Shown here: piece after piece, positions 1 to 9,218 of the stretch
Layout of the letters: every line of letters begins with the position of its first letter
Position numbering within the stretch: position 1 is the stretch's first letter
Source: Caryophanales bacterium UBA2298
GTDB taxonomy: Bacteria > Bacillota_I > Bacilli_A > Izemoplasmatales > Hujiaoplasmataceae
Assembly (NCBI GenBank): GCA_002345425.1
Contig: DDWA01000011.1
Span: forward strand, 17,832-81,831
Length of the DNA stretch: 64,000 nucleotides
Reading direction: 5' to 3'
The notes under the pieces: generated by a model
What the model was told of the DNA's origin: nothing
Seen by the model: the letters and a program-made list of their open reading frames with translations, nothing else
Database searches by the model: none
Program-made: the position numbers and the translations under genes

Positions 1-1081
1 ATTCTTGAGCGTTCTTAATCTTATTAGTTGAACTAATAAAATCTCCACCACCAGAAATAGCACGGAACCATTCTTTGTCTAAAGCTAATTTGAAAGTTTC
101 AACGAAATCATTAGCGTCGATAACTTCATGACCAACTGGAAGACCAGTAATAACTGTGTCTGGATGATAATACCATTCTAGGTCATCTCTTAAAGTTATT
201 CTCCAAACTTTAGAAACTTCTTTACCAGTTTCTGTAATATAAGAATCTACAGGAGTAGGATCTGAAGCCGCCATTGAAGGAACAACTGCGTAACCAGTCT
301 TATCATCATTGAAATGATAAGTGTATAATGCATCCATGTATACGCCCATCAAATCTGAGTCAGTTGAAGTGTCATATAACCATTGATTCCAAGTACCAGG
401 GTTAGTTGAGATAGTTGTACGATAAGTATATTCTCCAACATTTCCTGGTTGCCCATTGTCCATTAATACTGTAGAGTCGTCAGCTGTCATAGTTGCGAAT
501 CCAGTACCATATCCCATAACAGCAACATAGTCTTCAACAGGCAACTGTAATCTTGAACTGTATAATACGAAACCTCCATTGGCAAACAAAGGAATTCCGC
601 CATACATATTGTTCATTAAATATTTTTCAGCTGCTGCCATGAAAGTGTGTCTTAATTCAGTTGTAGCAAACTTATAGTTGTACATACCTGTAGGATACAC
701 TAGTTCAAGAAGTATAACTGTTACAACTCTAGTTACTTCTGCTTCTCCACCTCTACTATCTGTTACAGTATAAGTTAAAGTGTAATCTCCTGCTGTATTT
801 AAATCAACTGTACCAGTCAATTCAATGCTTGCAGTAAGAGAACCGTCTTCAGCGTCTGTAGCTGTAACTCCAGTTAATGGGTTAAAAGCATCCCCAACAT
901 ATACTGTTACATCATCTGCACCGCTAATTACAGGTAATGTATTTTCGCCTGTAGTTACAGTCGTAGGAGTTCCAGTTGTTGAAGGTTGTGTGGTTGGTGT
1001 TGTAGTTGTAGTTTTACCACCACATGCAACAATACCTACAAATAGGAATGCTGCCATTAAAATCATAAATACTTTTTTCAA
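1..1081 (-). CDS. Lipoprotein, family-5 ABC solute-binding protein with Ig-like domain (C-terminus off the window)
   Basis: About 360 residues are visible; the rest lies beyond the left edge. The start is TTG at 1081, eight bases after AGGAG. The N-terminus is a lipoprotein signal with a lipobox ending VGIVAC, followed by a Thr/Pro-rich linker and a bacterial Ig-like domain of DUF5011 type (about residues 45-100, motif NTAGDYTLTYTVTD). The rest resembles the first lobe of SBP_bac_5 peptide-binding proteins: a motif WRITLRDDLEWYYHPDT and then IDANDFVETF, the usual place of the family signature. It would bind peptides or another solute on the outer membrane face for an ABC importer whose permease is not in view. 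The substrate cannot be read, and an Ig domain on such a receptor is uncommon. The family call is good but not certain. Confidence 0.75.
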   Translation of the reverse strand, partial: MKKVFMILMAAFLFVGIVACGGKTTTTTPTTQPSTTGTPTTVTTGENTLPVISGADDVTVYVGDAFNPLTGVTATDAEDGSLTASIELTGTVDLNTAGDYTLTYTVTDSRGGEAEVTRVVTVILLELVYPTGMYNYKFATTELRHTFMAAAEKYLMNNMYGGIPLFANGGFVLYSSRLQLPVEDYVAVMGYGTGFATMTADDSTVLMDNGQPGNVGEYTYRTTISTNPGTWNQWLYDTSTDSDLMGVYMDALYTYHFNDDKTGYAVVPSMAASDPTPVDSYITETGKEVSKVWRITLRDDLEWYYHPDTVITGLPVGHEVIDANDFVETFKLALDKEWFRAISGGGDFISSTNKIKNAQE

Positions 1082-1210
1082 TTTTTTTTCTCCTCTCTTT
1101 TTACTTTCTTTTCAGTCTATATAAATTCCATTTTTTAATGAAAATTATATCAGTCTAACTTCCCAGTTTGATAGCAAACTAGACAACTAGACCTAGAAAA
1201 CTGTTAAGTA

Positions 1211-1239
1211 ATTATACCATACAATTTTTAGGGTGTAAA
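1211..1239 (-). promoter_or_regulatory. Promoter for the solute-binding lipoprotein
   Basis: On the minus strand TTTACA (1234-1239) and TATAAT (1211-1216) are 17 bases apart, with TGG before the -10 (extended -10). It leaves a leader of about 125 bases before the TTG start. Confidence 0.65.
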
Positions 1240-1361
1240 GAAACCTTTTGAAAAAACAAGTATAAAAACTCTCGATTTTTTGGCCAAACTATCTATTTAA
1301 CTTTATCTCAAACTAAAAATTTATAAAAAACAAAATCTAAATCAATCTTAAAACCAGTTAT

Positions 1362-3590
1362 TTAGCCCTGTGCTTTAATTTGGGTAATGATTTCAATCAA
1401 CTTAGTATCACTAGTGACATTTGACATAAAGTAATCTACTTCAATACCACCTTCGACACTTAAATATTGATATCCATCTACTTCGTTGCCAATTCTTGTA
1501 CTTAAAACATTATTTGTACTAATCATAATTGCAGAACCGTCAGGATTCATAACAACGCCGATTGAACAAGCTCCACCACTTGAATTTTGCCCAAGAATAG
1601 GGATTCCTAATTCTTTAGCCATTGAAGCAAACATATTAGCCGCGCTAAATGTTACGCTGGAAGTTAAGACATACCAATTATAGTTATATGCCACATAATC
1701 ACTTTCAATATAGTAAGTTACCGCTGATCCATCTGCAGGATTTTGTGAATGATAAGTATATTGACCTTCTGTCATATAACCAAAGATTCTCATAACTGCA
1801 CCAATATTACCACCGGTATTATAAGATAAGTCAATAACAACATCTTCTACACTTGATGGCAGACCATCTAAAATCGCTTTAAATTCATTTGGTGTATCGA
1901 TATTAAAACCAGTAATATGAATAATAGCGATTGTATCATTATTGATTAAAGAGTACTCCGGTAAGTTACTATAACTACCAAATTTGATATCCAATAAATC
2001 TTGCATTGCCCATAAGCCTTCATAAAATGCGGTTGATTTAGGGCCTAAATCATTAATGGATAATCCAGGGACTCTCGGATTTTCCCAATAACCATCAAAC
2101 TGATAGGAAGTATGCAAATCATCAAGTCCATAAGCTAAATTGAAAATCTTAGAATAAAGGTTAATATCTCCACCTTTTATCATAGACTCAGCATAAGCAT
2201 ATAATACTTCATAATATGTATCATAACCTTTTTCTGGTTTTAAGCCATAGAAATAATCCATAACGAAAGCCAAGAAATTATAAGTTGCAAGTTTCATATC
2301 TGTAGGAGCTGATGCAGAATTCAAAGAACTTGTTTGAATTTGTGTAATTAATGCTGGATCAGAATCGCTTGAAATCACGAATGTATCAATACCCCAAAGT
2401 TTATCCCCATTATAATAAACATCATAATAGATATCTCCTGCAAACAAACGGTTAGCTACATGTAAAGGCATTAAATAATAATTTTCTACCCCGTCATTGT
2501 AAACAACTAAATCAAAATTATAAAAACCTAAAGGAATAACTACTTCTTGTCCATCAACATAATCTGCATCGACATAGTTAAGGCCTTCGCCGTAGTCAGA
2601 CTCTGTTGAAGCGATATATCCTGCAAAGAAATCAAAGTTATTTACTGTAAAGGTGTTATCAGTAAAATTGATTTCCGCGTAATAACTTTCTGTTATTGTC
2701 GTAACTCCATCTAAATCCAAATACTCAATATCATAAGATACTCTTAAAACGTCTGGTTGTGGATTTGAATAACTAATAATTGACGTATCAATCGCACCTT
2801 CTAAAAGAGTAATAAAAGTTTGCACATCAACATAAGGAACACTTCCATTATCAACATAGAAAATATCAACTGCTGGGTTATTAGCAACTACATACTCAGT
2901 TGAAGTCCCTTCAAAAGGTAATTGTACTTGAGAAGTTACTGAAACTTCTTGATTAGGTTGTACGGTAAATGTAAAGTTCTTGGTCGTAATATAGGTGCCA
3001 TTAACTGCTCTTAATGTTAAAATAACTTCCTCTGGATTAGACCCTACTGGTGGATTGATAATAAAACCGCTACCGGTAATAACCATCGGATTACTAGAAC
3101 TCCAATAAAAATAAGTTCCATTAGCTCCGAATTTTGGTAAAGTCAAATTAGGAAAAGTCAAATTAACGGAATTAACATCGAGCAATGCTAAGTCTTCATT
3201 AGTTGGTCCCGTCTCGACTACTGTTATTACAAAAGATGCTTCGACAGTATTATCCCCGGAATCAGTAACACTTAAATTTATAGTGTATGTTCCTGGAACT
3301 TGATAATCAAAACCATTATCATTAACAATAATTGATGAAGTTATATCACCATCTAAATCATCTTCCACAGTAATACCAGTAAGAAGATCATAATTTGTAC
3401 CTTCATCGATAGTAACATCTTCAACACCATTAAACACCGGTGCATTATCAACGGTTGTTGTTGGTACATAGGTTGTTGGAGCTTCAGTAGTTGGCGCAGC
3501 GGTTGTTGGTGGTAAAGTTGTTACTCCATTACAGCCAGCAAAACCGGCAATAAACATGAATACAATTAATAAACCAAATAATTTTTTCAA
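1362..3590 (-). CDS. Lipoprotein with Ig-like domain and C-terminal S41-family peptidase domain
   Basis: 742 residues from a TTG start at 3590, seven bases after AGGAGG. A lipoprotein signal (lipobox FAGC) is followed by a linker of TTxxPTT-like repeats and a DUF5011-type Ig-like domain (about residues 50-125). A long middle region has no family I recognise. The last ~270 residues look like an S41 (C-terminal processing) peptidase: LDDLHTS near the domain start, IDLSYNTGGN, and TFSAANMFA with Ser649 as the likely nucleophile. The lysine expected about 25 residues later in CtpA is not evident, so activity or dyad type is uncertain. The protein is presumably anchored outside the cell. The neighbour downstream shares the same N-terminal layout. 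Confidence 0.8.
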   Translation of the reverse strand: MKKLFGLLIVFMFIAGFAGCNGVTTLPPTTAAPTTEAPTTYVPTTTVDNAPVFNGVEDVTIDEGTNYDLLTGITVEDDLDGDITSSIIVNDNGFDYQVPGTYTINLSVTDSGDNTVEASFVITVVETGPTNEDLALLDVNSVNLTFPNLTLPKFGANGTYFYWSSSNPMVITGSGFIINPPVGSNPEEVILTLRAVNGTYITTKNFTFTVQPNQEVSVTSQVQLPFEGTSTEYVVANNPAVDIFYVDNGSVPYVDVQTFITLLEGAIDTSIISYSNPQPDVLRVSYDIEYLDLDGVTTITESYYAEINFTDNTFTVNNFDFFAGYIASTESDYGEGLNYVDADYVDGQEVVIPLGFYNFDLVVYNDGVENYYLMPLHVANRLFAGDIYYDVYYNGDKLWGIDTFVISSDSDPALITQIQTSSLNSASAPTDMKLATYNFLAFVMDYFYGLKPEKGYDTYYEVLYAYAESMIKGGDINLYSKIFNLAYGLDDLHTSYQFDGYWENPRVPGLSINDLGPKSTAFYEGLWAMQDLLDIKFGSYSNLPEYSLINNDTIAIIHITGFNIDTPNEFKAILDGLPSSVEDVVIDLSYNTGGNIGAVMRIFGYMTEGQYTYHSQNPADGSAVTYYIESDYVAYNYNWYVLTSSVTFSAANMFASMAKELGIPILGQNSSGGACSIGVVMNPDGSAIMISTNNVLSTRIGNEVDGYQYLSVEGGIEVDYFMSNVTSDTKLIEIITQIKAQG

Positions 3591-3633
3591 AATTTAACCT
3601 CCTGATGTTTCTTATCAAAATAATATTTTAAAT

Positions 3634-3662
3634 ATTATATATCATATGTTGCTAAATATCAA
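3634..3662 (-). promoter_or_regulatory. Promoter for the S41 lipoprotein gene
   Basis: TTGATA (3657-3662) and TATAAT (3634-3639) are separated by 17 bases on the minus strand, about 40 bases before the TTG start. Confidence 0.75.
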
Positions 3663-3695
3663 CAAGATTTAAGATATTAACTTCTTGCAGAAATT

Positions 3696-4406
3696 TTATT
3701 TATTTAAAATCAAAACTAATTGGGTTGCTGAAGCAAAACCATTGTTTTGTAAATATGTTTTTAATTCTTCAGCTTCTTTTACATATTCATTATAAGATTC
3801 ACTTTCGTTGACTTGACAAAGTAAACGATCGATTATTTTATAAAAACCATCCAAATCATCTGATTCGCTAGGTAAATCATATTTCATTTGCCAGTAATCA
3901 AGCAGATTTAAATCTTTATTTGATTTTAGAATCTCAATAATCTGTTCTTCAGTATATGTTTCTTGATGAACTCTCCCTAATTCTCTGTCAATCTTAGCCG
4001 CAAAATGATGTAATAATTTATGAGATATTTGTTTGGCATTTAACTTATCTGAAATCATCTCATTAATAATGACTATTCCTTCAGGTTTTACGACCTTTTT
4101 CATTTGCTTTAATGTAGCTTCGATATCAGGCAAATGATGCAATGTATTTGATAAACAAACAATGTCAAAACTGTTATCCGCTAAATTGGTTTTTAAAATG
4201 TCATCTTCCACAAATTTAATTTTCGGATTATCCTTGAAGGTTTTTTGATTCATTTGCAAAAGATAATCGACTATATCTATCCCAATAATCTCTTGATAAT
4301 CTTGATATAGATAATCAATCAAAGCGATGAAATCACCTCTGCCAGTGCCGATGTCAAGAATTTTGGCATTGGAATATCTTTTTAAGTACTTTTTTAACCT
4401 CTCCAT
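3696..4406 (-). CDS. Class I SAM-dependent methyltransferase
   Basis: A 236-residue cytoplasmic protein of the Rossmann-type methyltransferase fold. Motif I is ILDIGTGRGDFIALID near residue 20; an acidic end of strand 2 (IIGIDI) and LSNTLHHLPD (motif IV) follow. The pattern matches the UbiE/Methyltransf_11 group, but the methyl acceptor cannot be inferred. The ATG at 4406 is chosen because AGAGG lies six bases upstream; the TTG at 4412 would abut the ribosome site. It is monocistronic, divergent from the Mpv17-like gene. It could modify a small molecule or a lipid quinone-like compound, but nothing in the context supports a choice. Confidence 0.85.
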   Translation of the reverse strand: MERLKKYLKRYSNAKILDIGTGRGDFIALIDYLYQDYQEIIGIDIVDYLLQMNQKTFKDNPKIKFVEDDILKTNLADNSFDIVCLSNTLHHLPDIEATLKQMKKVVKPEGIVIINEMISDKLNAKQISHKLLHHFAAKIDRELGRVHQETYTEEQIIEILKSNKDLNLLDYWQMKYDLPSESDDLDGFYKIIDRLLCQVNESESYNEYVKEAEELKTYLQNNGFASATQLVLILNK

Positions 4407-4470
4407 AAACAACCTCTTGAATTTAAGATATAAATATTATACATAAAGAATGTGATTTTTAAATGGAGTT

Positions 4471-4500
4471 AAGACAAATGATAAAAAAAAATGCTATAAT
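4471..4500 (+). promoter_or_regulatory. Promoter of the Mpv17-like/yjbQ pair
   Basis: A perfect extended -10 (TGCTATAAT, hexamer at 4495-4500) with a poor -35 (AAGACA at 4471-4476, 18-base spacer), about 20 bases before the ATG. Confidence 0.55.
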
Positions 4501-4520
4501 TTAAAAATGGGAGGTTTATA

Positions 4521-5210
4521 ATGAAAAAAATTGATTTTGTTTTTGTACTTTTCTTAATAATTATTATCACTTTGCTAATAATTCCAAATACGAGAATCTT
4601 TATTGGTGATGCAAGTTCAAACTTCCCTTATTTATTAGGCTTTATTAAAACGGCAATCTTAGCTACCTATGGAGAAATGATTGCTTCAAGAATAGCTACC
4701 AAGAATTACTTTTATAAAAAAGGTTTAATCTACCGTTTTATCATTTGGGGTTTTTTAGGAATGGCTTTTGTCTTGGTTTTCAAGATTTTTGATCAAGGCG
4801 TTAGAGCCAGCATGATTAGTGGTTTATTAATCAATCCTAATAGTTACAATCTCTTAACCAATATATATATTGCTTTTACAGTTAGTTTCTTTATGAATTT
4901 AATCTTTGCGCCAACATTTATGATTTTACATCGTTTCACCGATACTTTTATCGATCTTGGCGAAGGTCAAATTAGAAAAATATTCAGAGTTAAGGGTAAA
5001 GATGTAATAGACAAAATTGACTGGCAAGGTTTCTTTGGTTTTGTTGTTTTAAAAACAATACCTTTATTTTGGATTCCCGCTCATACAATCACTTTTTTAC
5101 TTCCGGAAAATTACCGAATATTAAGTGCTGGCTTTTTATCGATTGCTTTAGGCTTAATCTTAACATTATCAAAAATGAGAAAGAAGGATATAAATGAAAA
5201 ACTATCGTAA
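4521..5210 (+). CDS. Membrane protein related to the Mpv17/PMP22 family
   Basis: 229 residues with about five hydrophobic segments. The C-terminal part (about residues 185-220) reads [19 protein letters not shown] and, after a hydrophobic segment, a Leu-Ser pair. This follows the Mpv17 signature in which a W/P-containing helix leads to NF..VP..YRVL and ends in a Leu-Ser pair. Mpv17 proteins are best known from mitochondria and peroxisomes, where they are thought to form small channels; bacterial relatives are uncharacterised. The ribosome site is GGGAGG seven bases before ATG. Its last 17 bases overlap yjbQ, so the two are probably translated together. The family call rests on motif similarity only. 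Confidence 0.6.
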   Translation: MKKIDFVFVLFLIIIITLLIIPNTRIFIGDASSNFPYLLGFIKTAILATYGEMIASRIATKNYFYKKGLIYRFIIWGFLGMAFVLVFKIFDQGVRASMISGLLINPNSYNLLTNIYIAFTVSFFMNLIFAPTFMILHRFTDTFIDLGEGQIRKIFRVKGKDVIDKIDWQGFFGFVVLKTIPLFWIPAHTITFLLPENYRILSAGFLSIALGLILTLSKMRKKDINEKLS

Positions 5211-5610
5211 GGAATTATGGTTTAACACCAACAAAAGACGAGAATATATCAATATCACTAAAGAAGTTGAAATTGCTATTAATGAAAGTAAAATTAAAGA
5301 AGGCTTAGTTTTAATCAACACGATGCACATAACTTCTTCTGTTTTCATCAATGACGATGAAAGAGGACTCCTTCAAGATTTTGAAAACTTCTTGGAGAAA
5401 TTAGTTCCAGAAAAACCTTATTCTCAATATCAACACAACGGCTACGAAGACAATGCTGACGCTCATATCAAAAGACAGTTGATGGGTAGAGAAGTCGTTT
5501 GTGCAGTTACTGAAGGTAAACTGGATTTCGGTCCTTGGGAGCAAATCTTTTACGGTGAGTTTGACGGGAAAAGAAATAAACGCGTTTTAATTAAAATTAT
5601 CGGTGAATAA
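5194..5610 (+). CDS. yjbQ: YjbQ/UPF0047 family protein (secondary thiamine-phosphate synthase-like)
   Basis: 138 residues, the usual family length. The family signature is clear: [19 protein letters not shown] segment (residues 45-60), then [19 protein letters not shown] (about 85-100) and a closing [16 protein letters not shown]. The conserved histidines form the metal-like pocket seen in structures of the family. E. coli YjbQ has weak thiamine-phosphate synthase activity in vitro; the true role is unknown. Its start (ATG after AAGGAT) lies inside the upstream membrane-protein gene, a 17-base overlap. Confidence 0.92.
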   Translation: MKNYRKELWFNTNKRREYINITKEVEIAINESKIKEGLVLINTMHITSSVFINDDERGLLQDFENFLEKLVPEKPYSQYQHNGYEDNADAHIKRQLMGREVVCAVTEGKLDFGPWEQIFYGEFDGKRNKRVLIKIIGE

Positions 5611-5631
5611 AAGACAATAAGTCCTAAATTA

Positions 5632-5660
5632 TTGGAATATCATTTTACCTATGTTAAAAT
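5632..5660 (+). promoter_or_regulatory. Promoter of the M3 peptidase gene
   Basis: TTGGAA (5632-5637), 17 bases, TAAAAT (5655-5660), about 34 bases before the ATG. Confidence 0.6.
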
Positions 5661-5693
5661 TAAATTATAAAAAGAAGAAAGGAACTGAAAAAA

Positions 5694-7385
5694 ATGAAAT
5701 TTAAAGATTTTAAGTACGAAAGACCAAATATCGAAGAATTTGTCGATAAAACTAAAACTCTTCTAGCCCAAATCGGGGAAGATGAATCAGCTGAAACTGA
5801 GATTAAAGCGATTAAAGCTATCTTTGATCTAAATGATGAAATGGATAGTATGATTACTTTAGTATCGATCAGAAATTCACTTAATACCCAAGATGAGTTT
5901 TATGAATTAGAACAGGATTTTTTTAACGACAACATTCCTGAACTTCAACAATATGAACATATCTTTTCATCAAAGATTTTAAAGTCAAAAAATCGTAAAA
6001 CTTTAGAAAAAGAGTTCGGTGAATTAATGTTTAAAACCGCTGAACTAAGACAAAAAACATTTGACCCAAAAATTATACCTCTGCTTCAGCAAGAAAACAA
6101 ACTTTCAACTGAATATTCTAAATTATTAGCATCAGCGAAAATCGAGTTTGAAGGTGGAACTTATAATTTAAGTCAAATGGGACCATTCTTACAAAACTTA
6201 GACCGCGATATTCGTCACCGCGCTCAATTAAAAGTTTCGGAATTCTTCGCTAACAATGAAGAACTTTTAGATCGCATTTATGACGATATGGTAAAGCTGA
6301 GAACTAAAATCGCACTTGATTTGGGTTATGAAAATTATGTACAACTAGGCTATGACCGTTTAGGTAGAACTGATTATAATTACATAGACGTCAAGAATTA
6401 TCGTGACCAAATTTATCGTGATGTGGTTCCTGTAGTAGCTGAATTAAAACAAAGAGCCGCAAAAAGAATTGGCATTGAAAACCCGAAATCTTATGACTTG
6501 GCTTTGTCATTCTTAAACGGTAACCCTACTCCTAAAGGTGATAGAACTTGGCAAGTAAATGTTGCTAAAAAAATGTATAAAGAAATGTCAAATGAAACAA
6601 ATGAGTTCTTTAACTTCATGTTAGATCATGATTTACTTGATTTAGATAGTGTGCCTGGAAAAGCTGGTGGTGGCTATTGTACATATATTCCTAAATATAA
6701 AACTCCATTTATCTTTGCCAACTTCAACGGTACTAGCCATGACGTCGATGTTTTAACTCATGAAGCTGGTCATGCTTTCCAAGTTTATTCCAGTAAAGAT
6801 AATTTCCCTGGATATCGTTGGCCGACATATGAAGCTGCGGAAATTCATTCTATGAGTATGGAATTCTTGGCTTGGCCTTGGATTGACGGTTTCTTTAAAG
6901 ACGATACTGAAAAATATAAATTCTATCATTTGGACAGTTCCATCTCCTTCTTGCCTTATGGCGTAGCGGTCGATGAATTCCAACATGAAATCTATTTCAA
7001 CCCAGATATGACTAAAGAAGAAAGAAAAGCAACATGGAGAAAAGTCGAAAAGAAATATTTACCATATAAAGATTATGACGATGACGATTTCTTAGAAAAA
7101 GGAACGTTCTGGTATCGTCAAGGTCATATCTTCGGTTCACCTTTCTATTACATCGATTATACCTTAGCTCAAATATTAGCTTTCCAATATTGGGTTAAAT
7201 CTAGAGTTGACCATGAAGAAGCCTTTGCTTCTTACTTGGGATTATGCCGTTTAGGCGGTTCTAAGAGCTTTGTAAATCTAATCAAAGCTGTTAATCTTGA
7301 TAATCCTTTCGAAGACGGTACAGTTAAAAAAGTCATCAAACCTATCAAGGCTTACCTTGACAGTGTTGATGACCAAAAATTATAA
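5694..7385 (+). CDS. M3 family oligoendopeptidase
   Basis: A 563-residue cytosolic zinc metallopeptidase of the M3 (thimet/PepF) family. The zinc site HEAGH is at residues 356-360, followed about 25 residues later by YEAAEIHSMSMEF, which supplies the third ligand Glu. Length matches the COG1164 group of oligoendopeptidases that cut short peptides of roughly 6-20 residues. The N-terminal two thirds is helical, as expected for the channel lid. It is a separate lineage from pepF at 52894-54657: the two differ in length and in most sequence. GAAAGGA precedes the ATG. It stands alone between its own promoter and the ferritin promoter. Confidence 0.93.
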   Translation: MKFKDFKYERPNIEEFVDKTKTLLAQIGEDESAETEIKAIKAIFDLNDEMDSMITLVSIRNSLNTQDEFYELEQDFFNDNIPELQQYEHIFSSKILKSKNRKTLEKEFGELMFKTAELRQKTFDPKIIPLLQQENKLSTEYSKLLASAKIEFEGGTYNLSQMGPFLQNLDRDIRHRAQLKVSEFFANNEELLDRIYDDMVKLRTKIALDLGYENYVQLGYDRLGRTDYNYIDVKNYRDQIYRDVVPVVAELKQRAAKRIGIENPKSYDLALSFLNGNPTPKGDRTWQVNVAKKMYKEMSNETNEFFNFMLDHDLLDLDSVPGKAGGGYCTYIPKYKTPFIFANFNGTSHDVDVLTHEAGHAFQVYSSKDNFPGYRWPTYEAAEIHSMSMEFLAWPWIDGFFKDDTEKYKFYHLDSSISFLPYGVAVDEFQHEIYFNPDMTKEERKATWRKVEKKYLPYKDYDDDDFLEKGTFWYRQGHIFGSPFYYIDYTLAQILAFQYWVKSRVDHEEAFASYLGLCRLGGSKSFVNLIKAVNLDNPFEDGTVKKVIKPIKAYLDSVDDQKL

Positions 7386-7394
7386 GTGTATCGG

Positions 7395-7424
7395 TTGCAA
7401 TAAGCTCTAAAAAAGCGTTATAAT
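7395..7424 (+). promoter_or_regulatory. Promoter of the ferritin gene
   Basis: TTGCAA (7395-7400), 18 bases, TATAAT (7419-7424). No clear Fur or PerR box was recognised beside it. Confidence 0.65.
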
Positions 7425-7454
7425 AGTATATGAAAGAAAAAGGAGGAAATAGAA

Positions 7455-7931
7455 ATGGATAAAAAATTAATCGAAGCTATCAATGTACAATTAAATTTTG
7501 AGATTGAATCAGCTCATGTTTACTTAGCTATGCAAAATTATTTCGCTAACAAATCACTAAAGGGATTTGAACATTGGTTCCAAATTCAATTCCGTGAAGA
7601 ATTAGAACATGCTCAAAAATTTATGAATTATATGAATGATCGCGGAGCGAGGGTTGATATTCGGGGATTTGCTACACCAAAAAATGAATTTGAATCAGTC
7701 CTAGAAATCTTGGAAACTTCTTTGAATCATGAAAAAGAAGTGACAAAAAGAATCAATAATCTAATGACGATGGCGATGGAATTAAAAGATTACGCTACTA
7801 TTGCTTTATTACAATGGTATGTCAATGAACAAGTTGAAGAGGAAGCAAACTTTTCTGAATTGATTGACAAAGTTAAAATGACAGGCAATCACGGCCTCTT
7901 GATGCTTGACCATGTTGTAGGTAAAAGATAA
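7455..7931 (+). CDS. ftnA: Non-haem ferritin
   Basis: 158 residues, matching bacterial ferritins. Ferroxidase ligands are in place: Glu16 in NFEIESAHVY, and Glu48/Glu49 with His52 in FREELEHAQKF; helix D carries the NEQVEEE acidic cluster. It would oxidise Fe(II) and store Fe(III) in a 24-mer in the cytoplasm. AGGAGG lies seven bases before ATG. It is a single-gene unit with its own promoter and a strong terminator. The haem-binding Met typical of bacterioferritin is not suggested, so FtnA rather than Bfr. Confidence 0.95.
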   Translation: MDKKLIEAINVQLNFEIESAHVYLAMQNYFANKSLKGFEHWFQIQFREELEHAQKFMNYMNDRGARVDIRGFATPKNEFESVLEILETSLNHEKEVTKRINNLMTMAMELKDYATIALLQWYVNEQVEEEANFSELIDKVKMTGNHGLLMLDHVVGKR

Positions 7932-7944
7932 GTTTTAAAAAATT

Positions 7945-7973
7945 AAAGGAGCTAATTTTAGCTCCTTTTTTTA
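7945..7973. terminator. Bidirectional terminator between ferritin and PfkB genes
   Basis: AAAGGAGCTAA (7945-7955) pairs with TTAGCTCCTTT (7958-7968), followed by a T-run on the plus strand and an A/T tract on the other; it serves both convergent genes. Confidence 0.85.
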
Positions 7974-9101
7974 TATCAAATTTTCGTGCCAATCATTGAT
8001 AAAATCAATTAATTCCTGATACTCAGGACTTCTAGCATTTCTGACATAAAAACCACTGGTAGACATTCCTGTCAATAAGGCTTGATTTGGTTTTAATCCT
8101 AATAACATTCCTAACATAAAACCAGCATTGAAATTATCGCCTGCACCTGTTGTAAGTTTTGGTTTAGCAACATAAGGACCAGTCTCTTCATAAAATTCAT
8201 TGTCAACTACGCAGCATGATCTATCAACTGGATGAATGACAAGACCGTAAATTTCTAAATAATTATATAAAGCTTGATTTAAGTCTTCTAAAGATACTTG
8301 CATATTCTTTAAACTAACTTCATCAAACAAGTTTAAGACGTTAGCTACGTCATAAGCTTCTTTTTTATTCAAGCCGAGAATTACTCTAAAATAGCCGCCA
8401 AATTCCTTAAGAAGATTCAAGGCTTCAACTATTTCATCACTTTCTCTTTTTTCTGGATCAGCTAAATCGATGAACATAAAAGGTTTAGTGTTTTTCTTGG
8501 GAAGATCTACTATTATATTTTTTAAAAGTTTTTGCCAAAGATCGGTCATGTTTGGTAACATTGACCAATTCACTGTAGCGAACATATCAATCTCGGAAAT
8601 CATCTTTTCTAAGTTTTCTTCACCAACACAATTAATCAACTGTTCATAAGTAACATTGGTTAATGAACTCATTTTTCCTAAAATTAATTTCCCATCATCA
8701 AATTCTAAAGCATCAGAATGACCTGGATTTTCGATAGTGTAAACCTTCACTTTTTCTTCTAAACTCTTAAAAACGTCATTAAGCGTAGGGTATCCCAAAG
8801 AACCAATATAGGTAATCTTAGCGCCGGCATTAGACATGGCATTACACATAATCGGGCCATTTCCACCAATTTTCTTAACTACCGGAACAAGTTCAATATT
8901 AGTTGAAAGTCCACTTGCTTTTTGAATTCTTTTAGCAAAATCTTCAATTGTATCAATTCTTTTGAAATTAGCACTATCCATTCTTTTATCAACCACATGG
9001 ATTATCTCATCAACAAAACCGTCAAAACCGATTAACAGTTTAATAAGTTTTGGATCTTTATTCTTTAAATCTTTTATCAAATCAAGCTTTTTATGTTCCA
9101 T
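7971..9101 (-). CDS. PfkB-family sugar or nucleoside kinase
   Basis: 376 residues with the ribokinase fold. The signature GAGDNFNAGF (residues 319-328) supplies the anion hole and catalytic Asp322; an N-terminal GFDGFVDE and GGNGPIMCNAMSNAG segment corresponds to the family's substrate-binding start. It phosphorylates a hydroxymethyl group of a sugar or nucleoside, substrate unknown. The protein is longer than ribokinase (about 300), with insertions in the middle. AAAGGGG is seven bases before ATG. A 13-base palindrome overlaps its promoter region at 9141-9153, possibly an operator. Confidence 0.88.
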   Translation of the reverse strand: MEHKKLDLIKDLKNKDPKLIKLLIGFDGFVDEIIHVVDKRMDSANFKRIDTIEDFAKRIQKASGLSTNIELVPVVKKIGGNGPIMCNAMSNAGAKITYIGSLGYPTLNDVFKSLEEKVKVYTIENPGHSDALEFDDGKLILGKMSSLTNVTYEQLINCVGEENLEKMISEIDMFATVNWSMLPNMTDLWQKLLKNIIVDLPKKNTKPFMFIDLADPEKRESDEIVEALNLLKEFGGYFRVILGLNKKEAYDVANVLNLFDEVSLKNMQVSLEDLNQALYNYLEIYGLVIHPVDRSCCVVDNEFYEETGPYVAKPKLTTGAGDNFNAGFMLGMLLGLKPNQALLTGMSTSGFYVRNARSPEYQELIDFINDWHENLI

Positions 9102-9167
9102 ATATTTACCCCTTTAATAATTTTATCTCTATTATACAATATCTCTGAGAGATTTTAAAATAAAAAC

Positions 9168-9195
9168 TTCGAAAAAATAGTAATAGTGTTATAAT
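9168..9195 (+). promoter_or_regulatory. Promoter of the epimerase gene
   Basis: Extended -10 TGTTATAAT (hexamer 9190-9195) with a weak TTCGAA -35 at 9168-9173, 16-base spacer. Confidence 0.5.
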
Positions 9196-9218
9196 AATCT
9201 TGATTAGAGGATAAATTA

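Noticed and set aside
825..1124. Plus-strand open frame opposite the solute-binding lipoprotein
   Set aside because: It is the mirror of the Thr/Val-rich lipoprotein stalk and has no ribosome site; the minus-strand gene explains the region.
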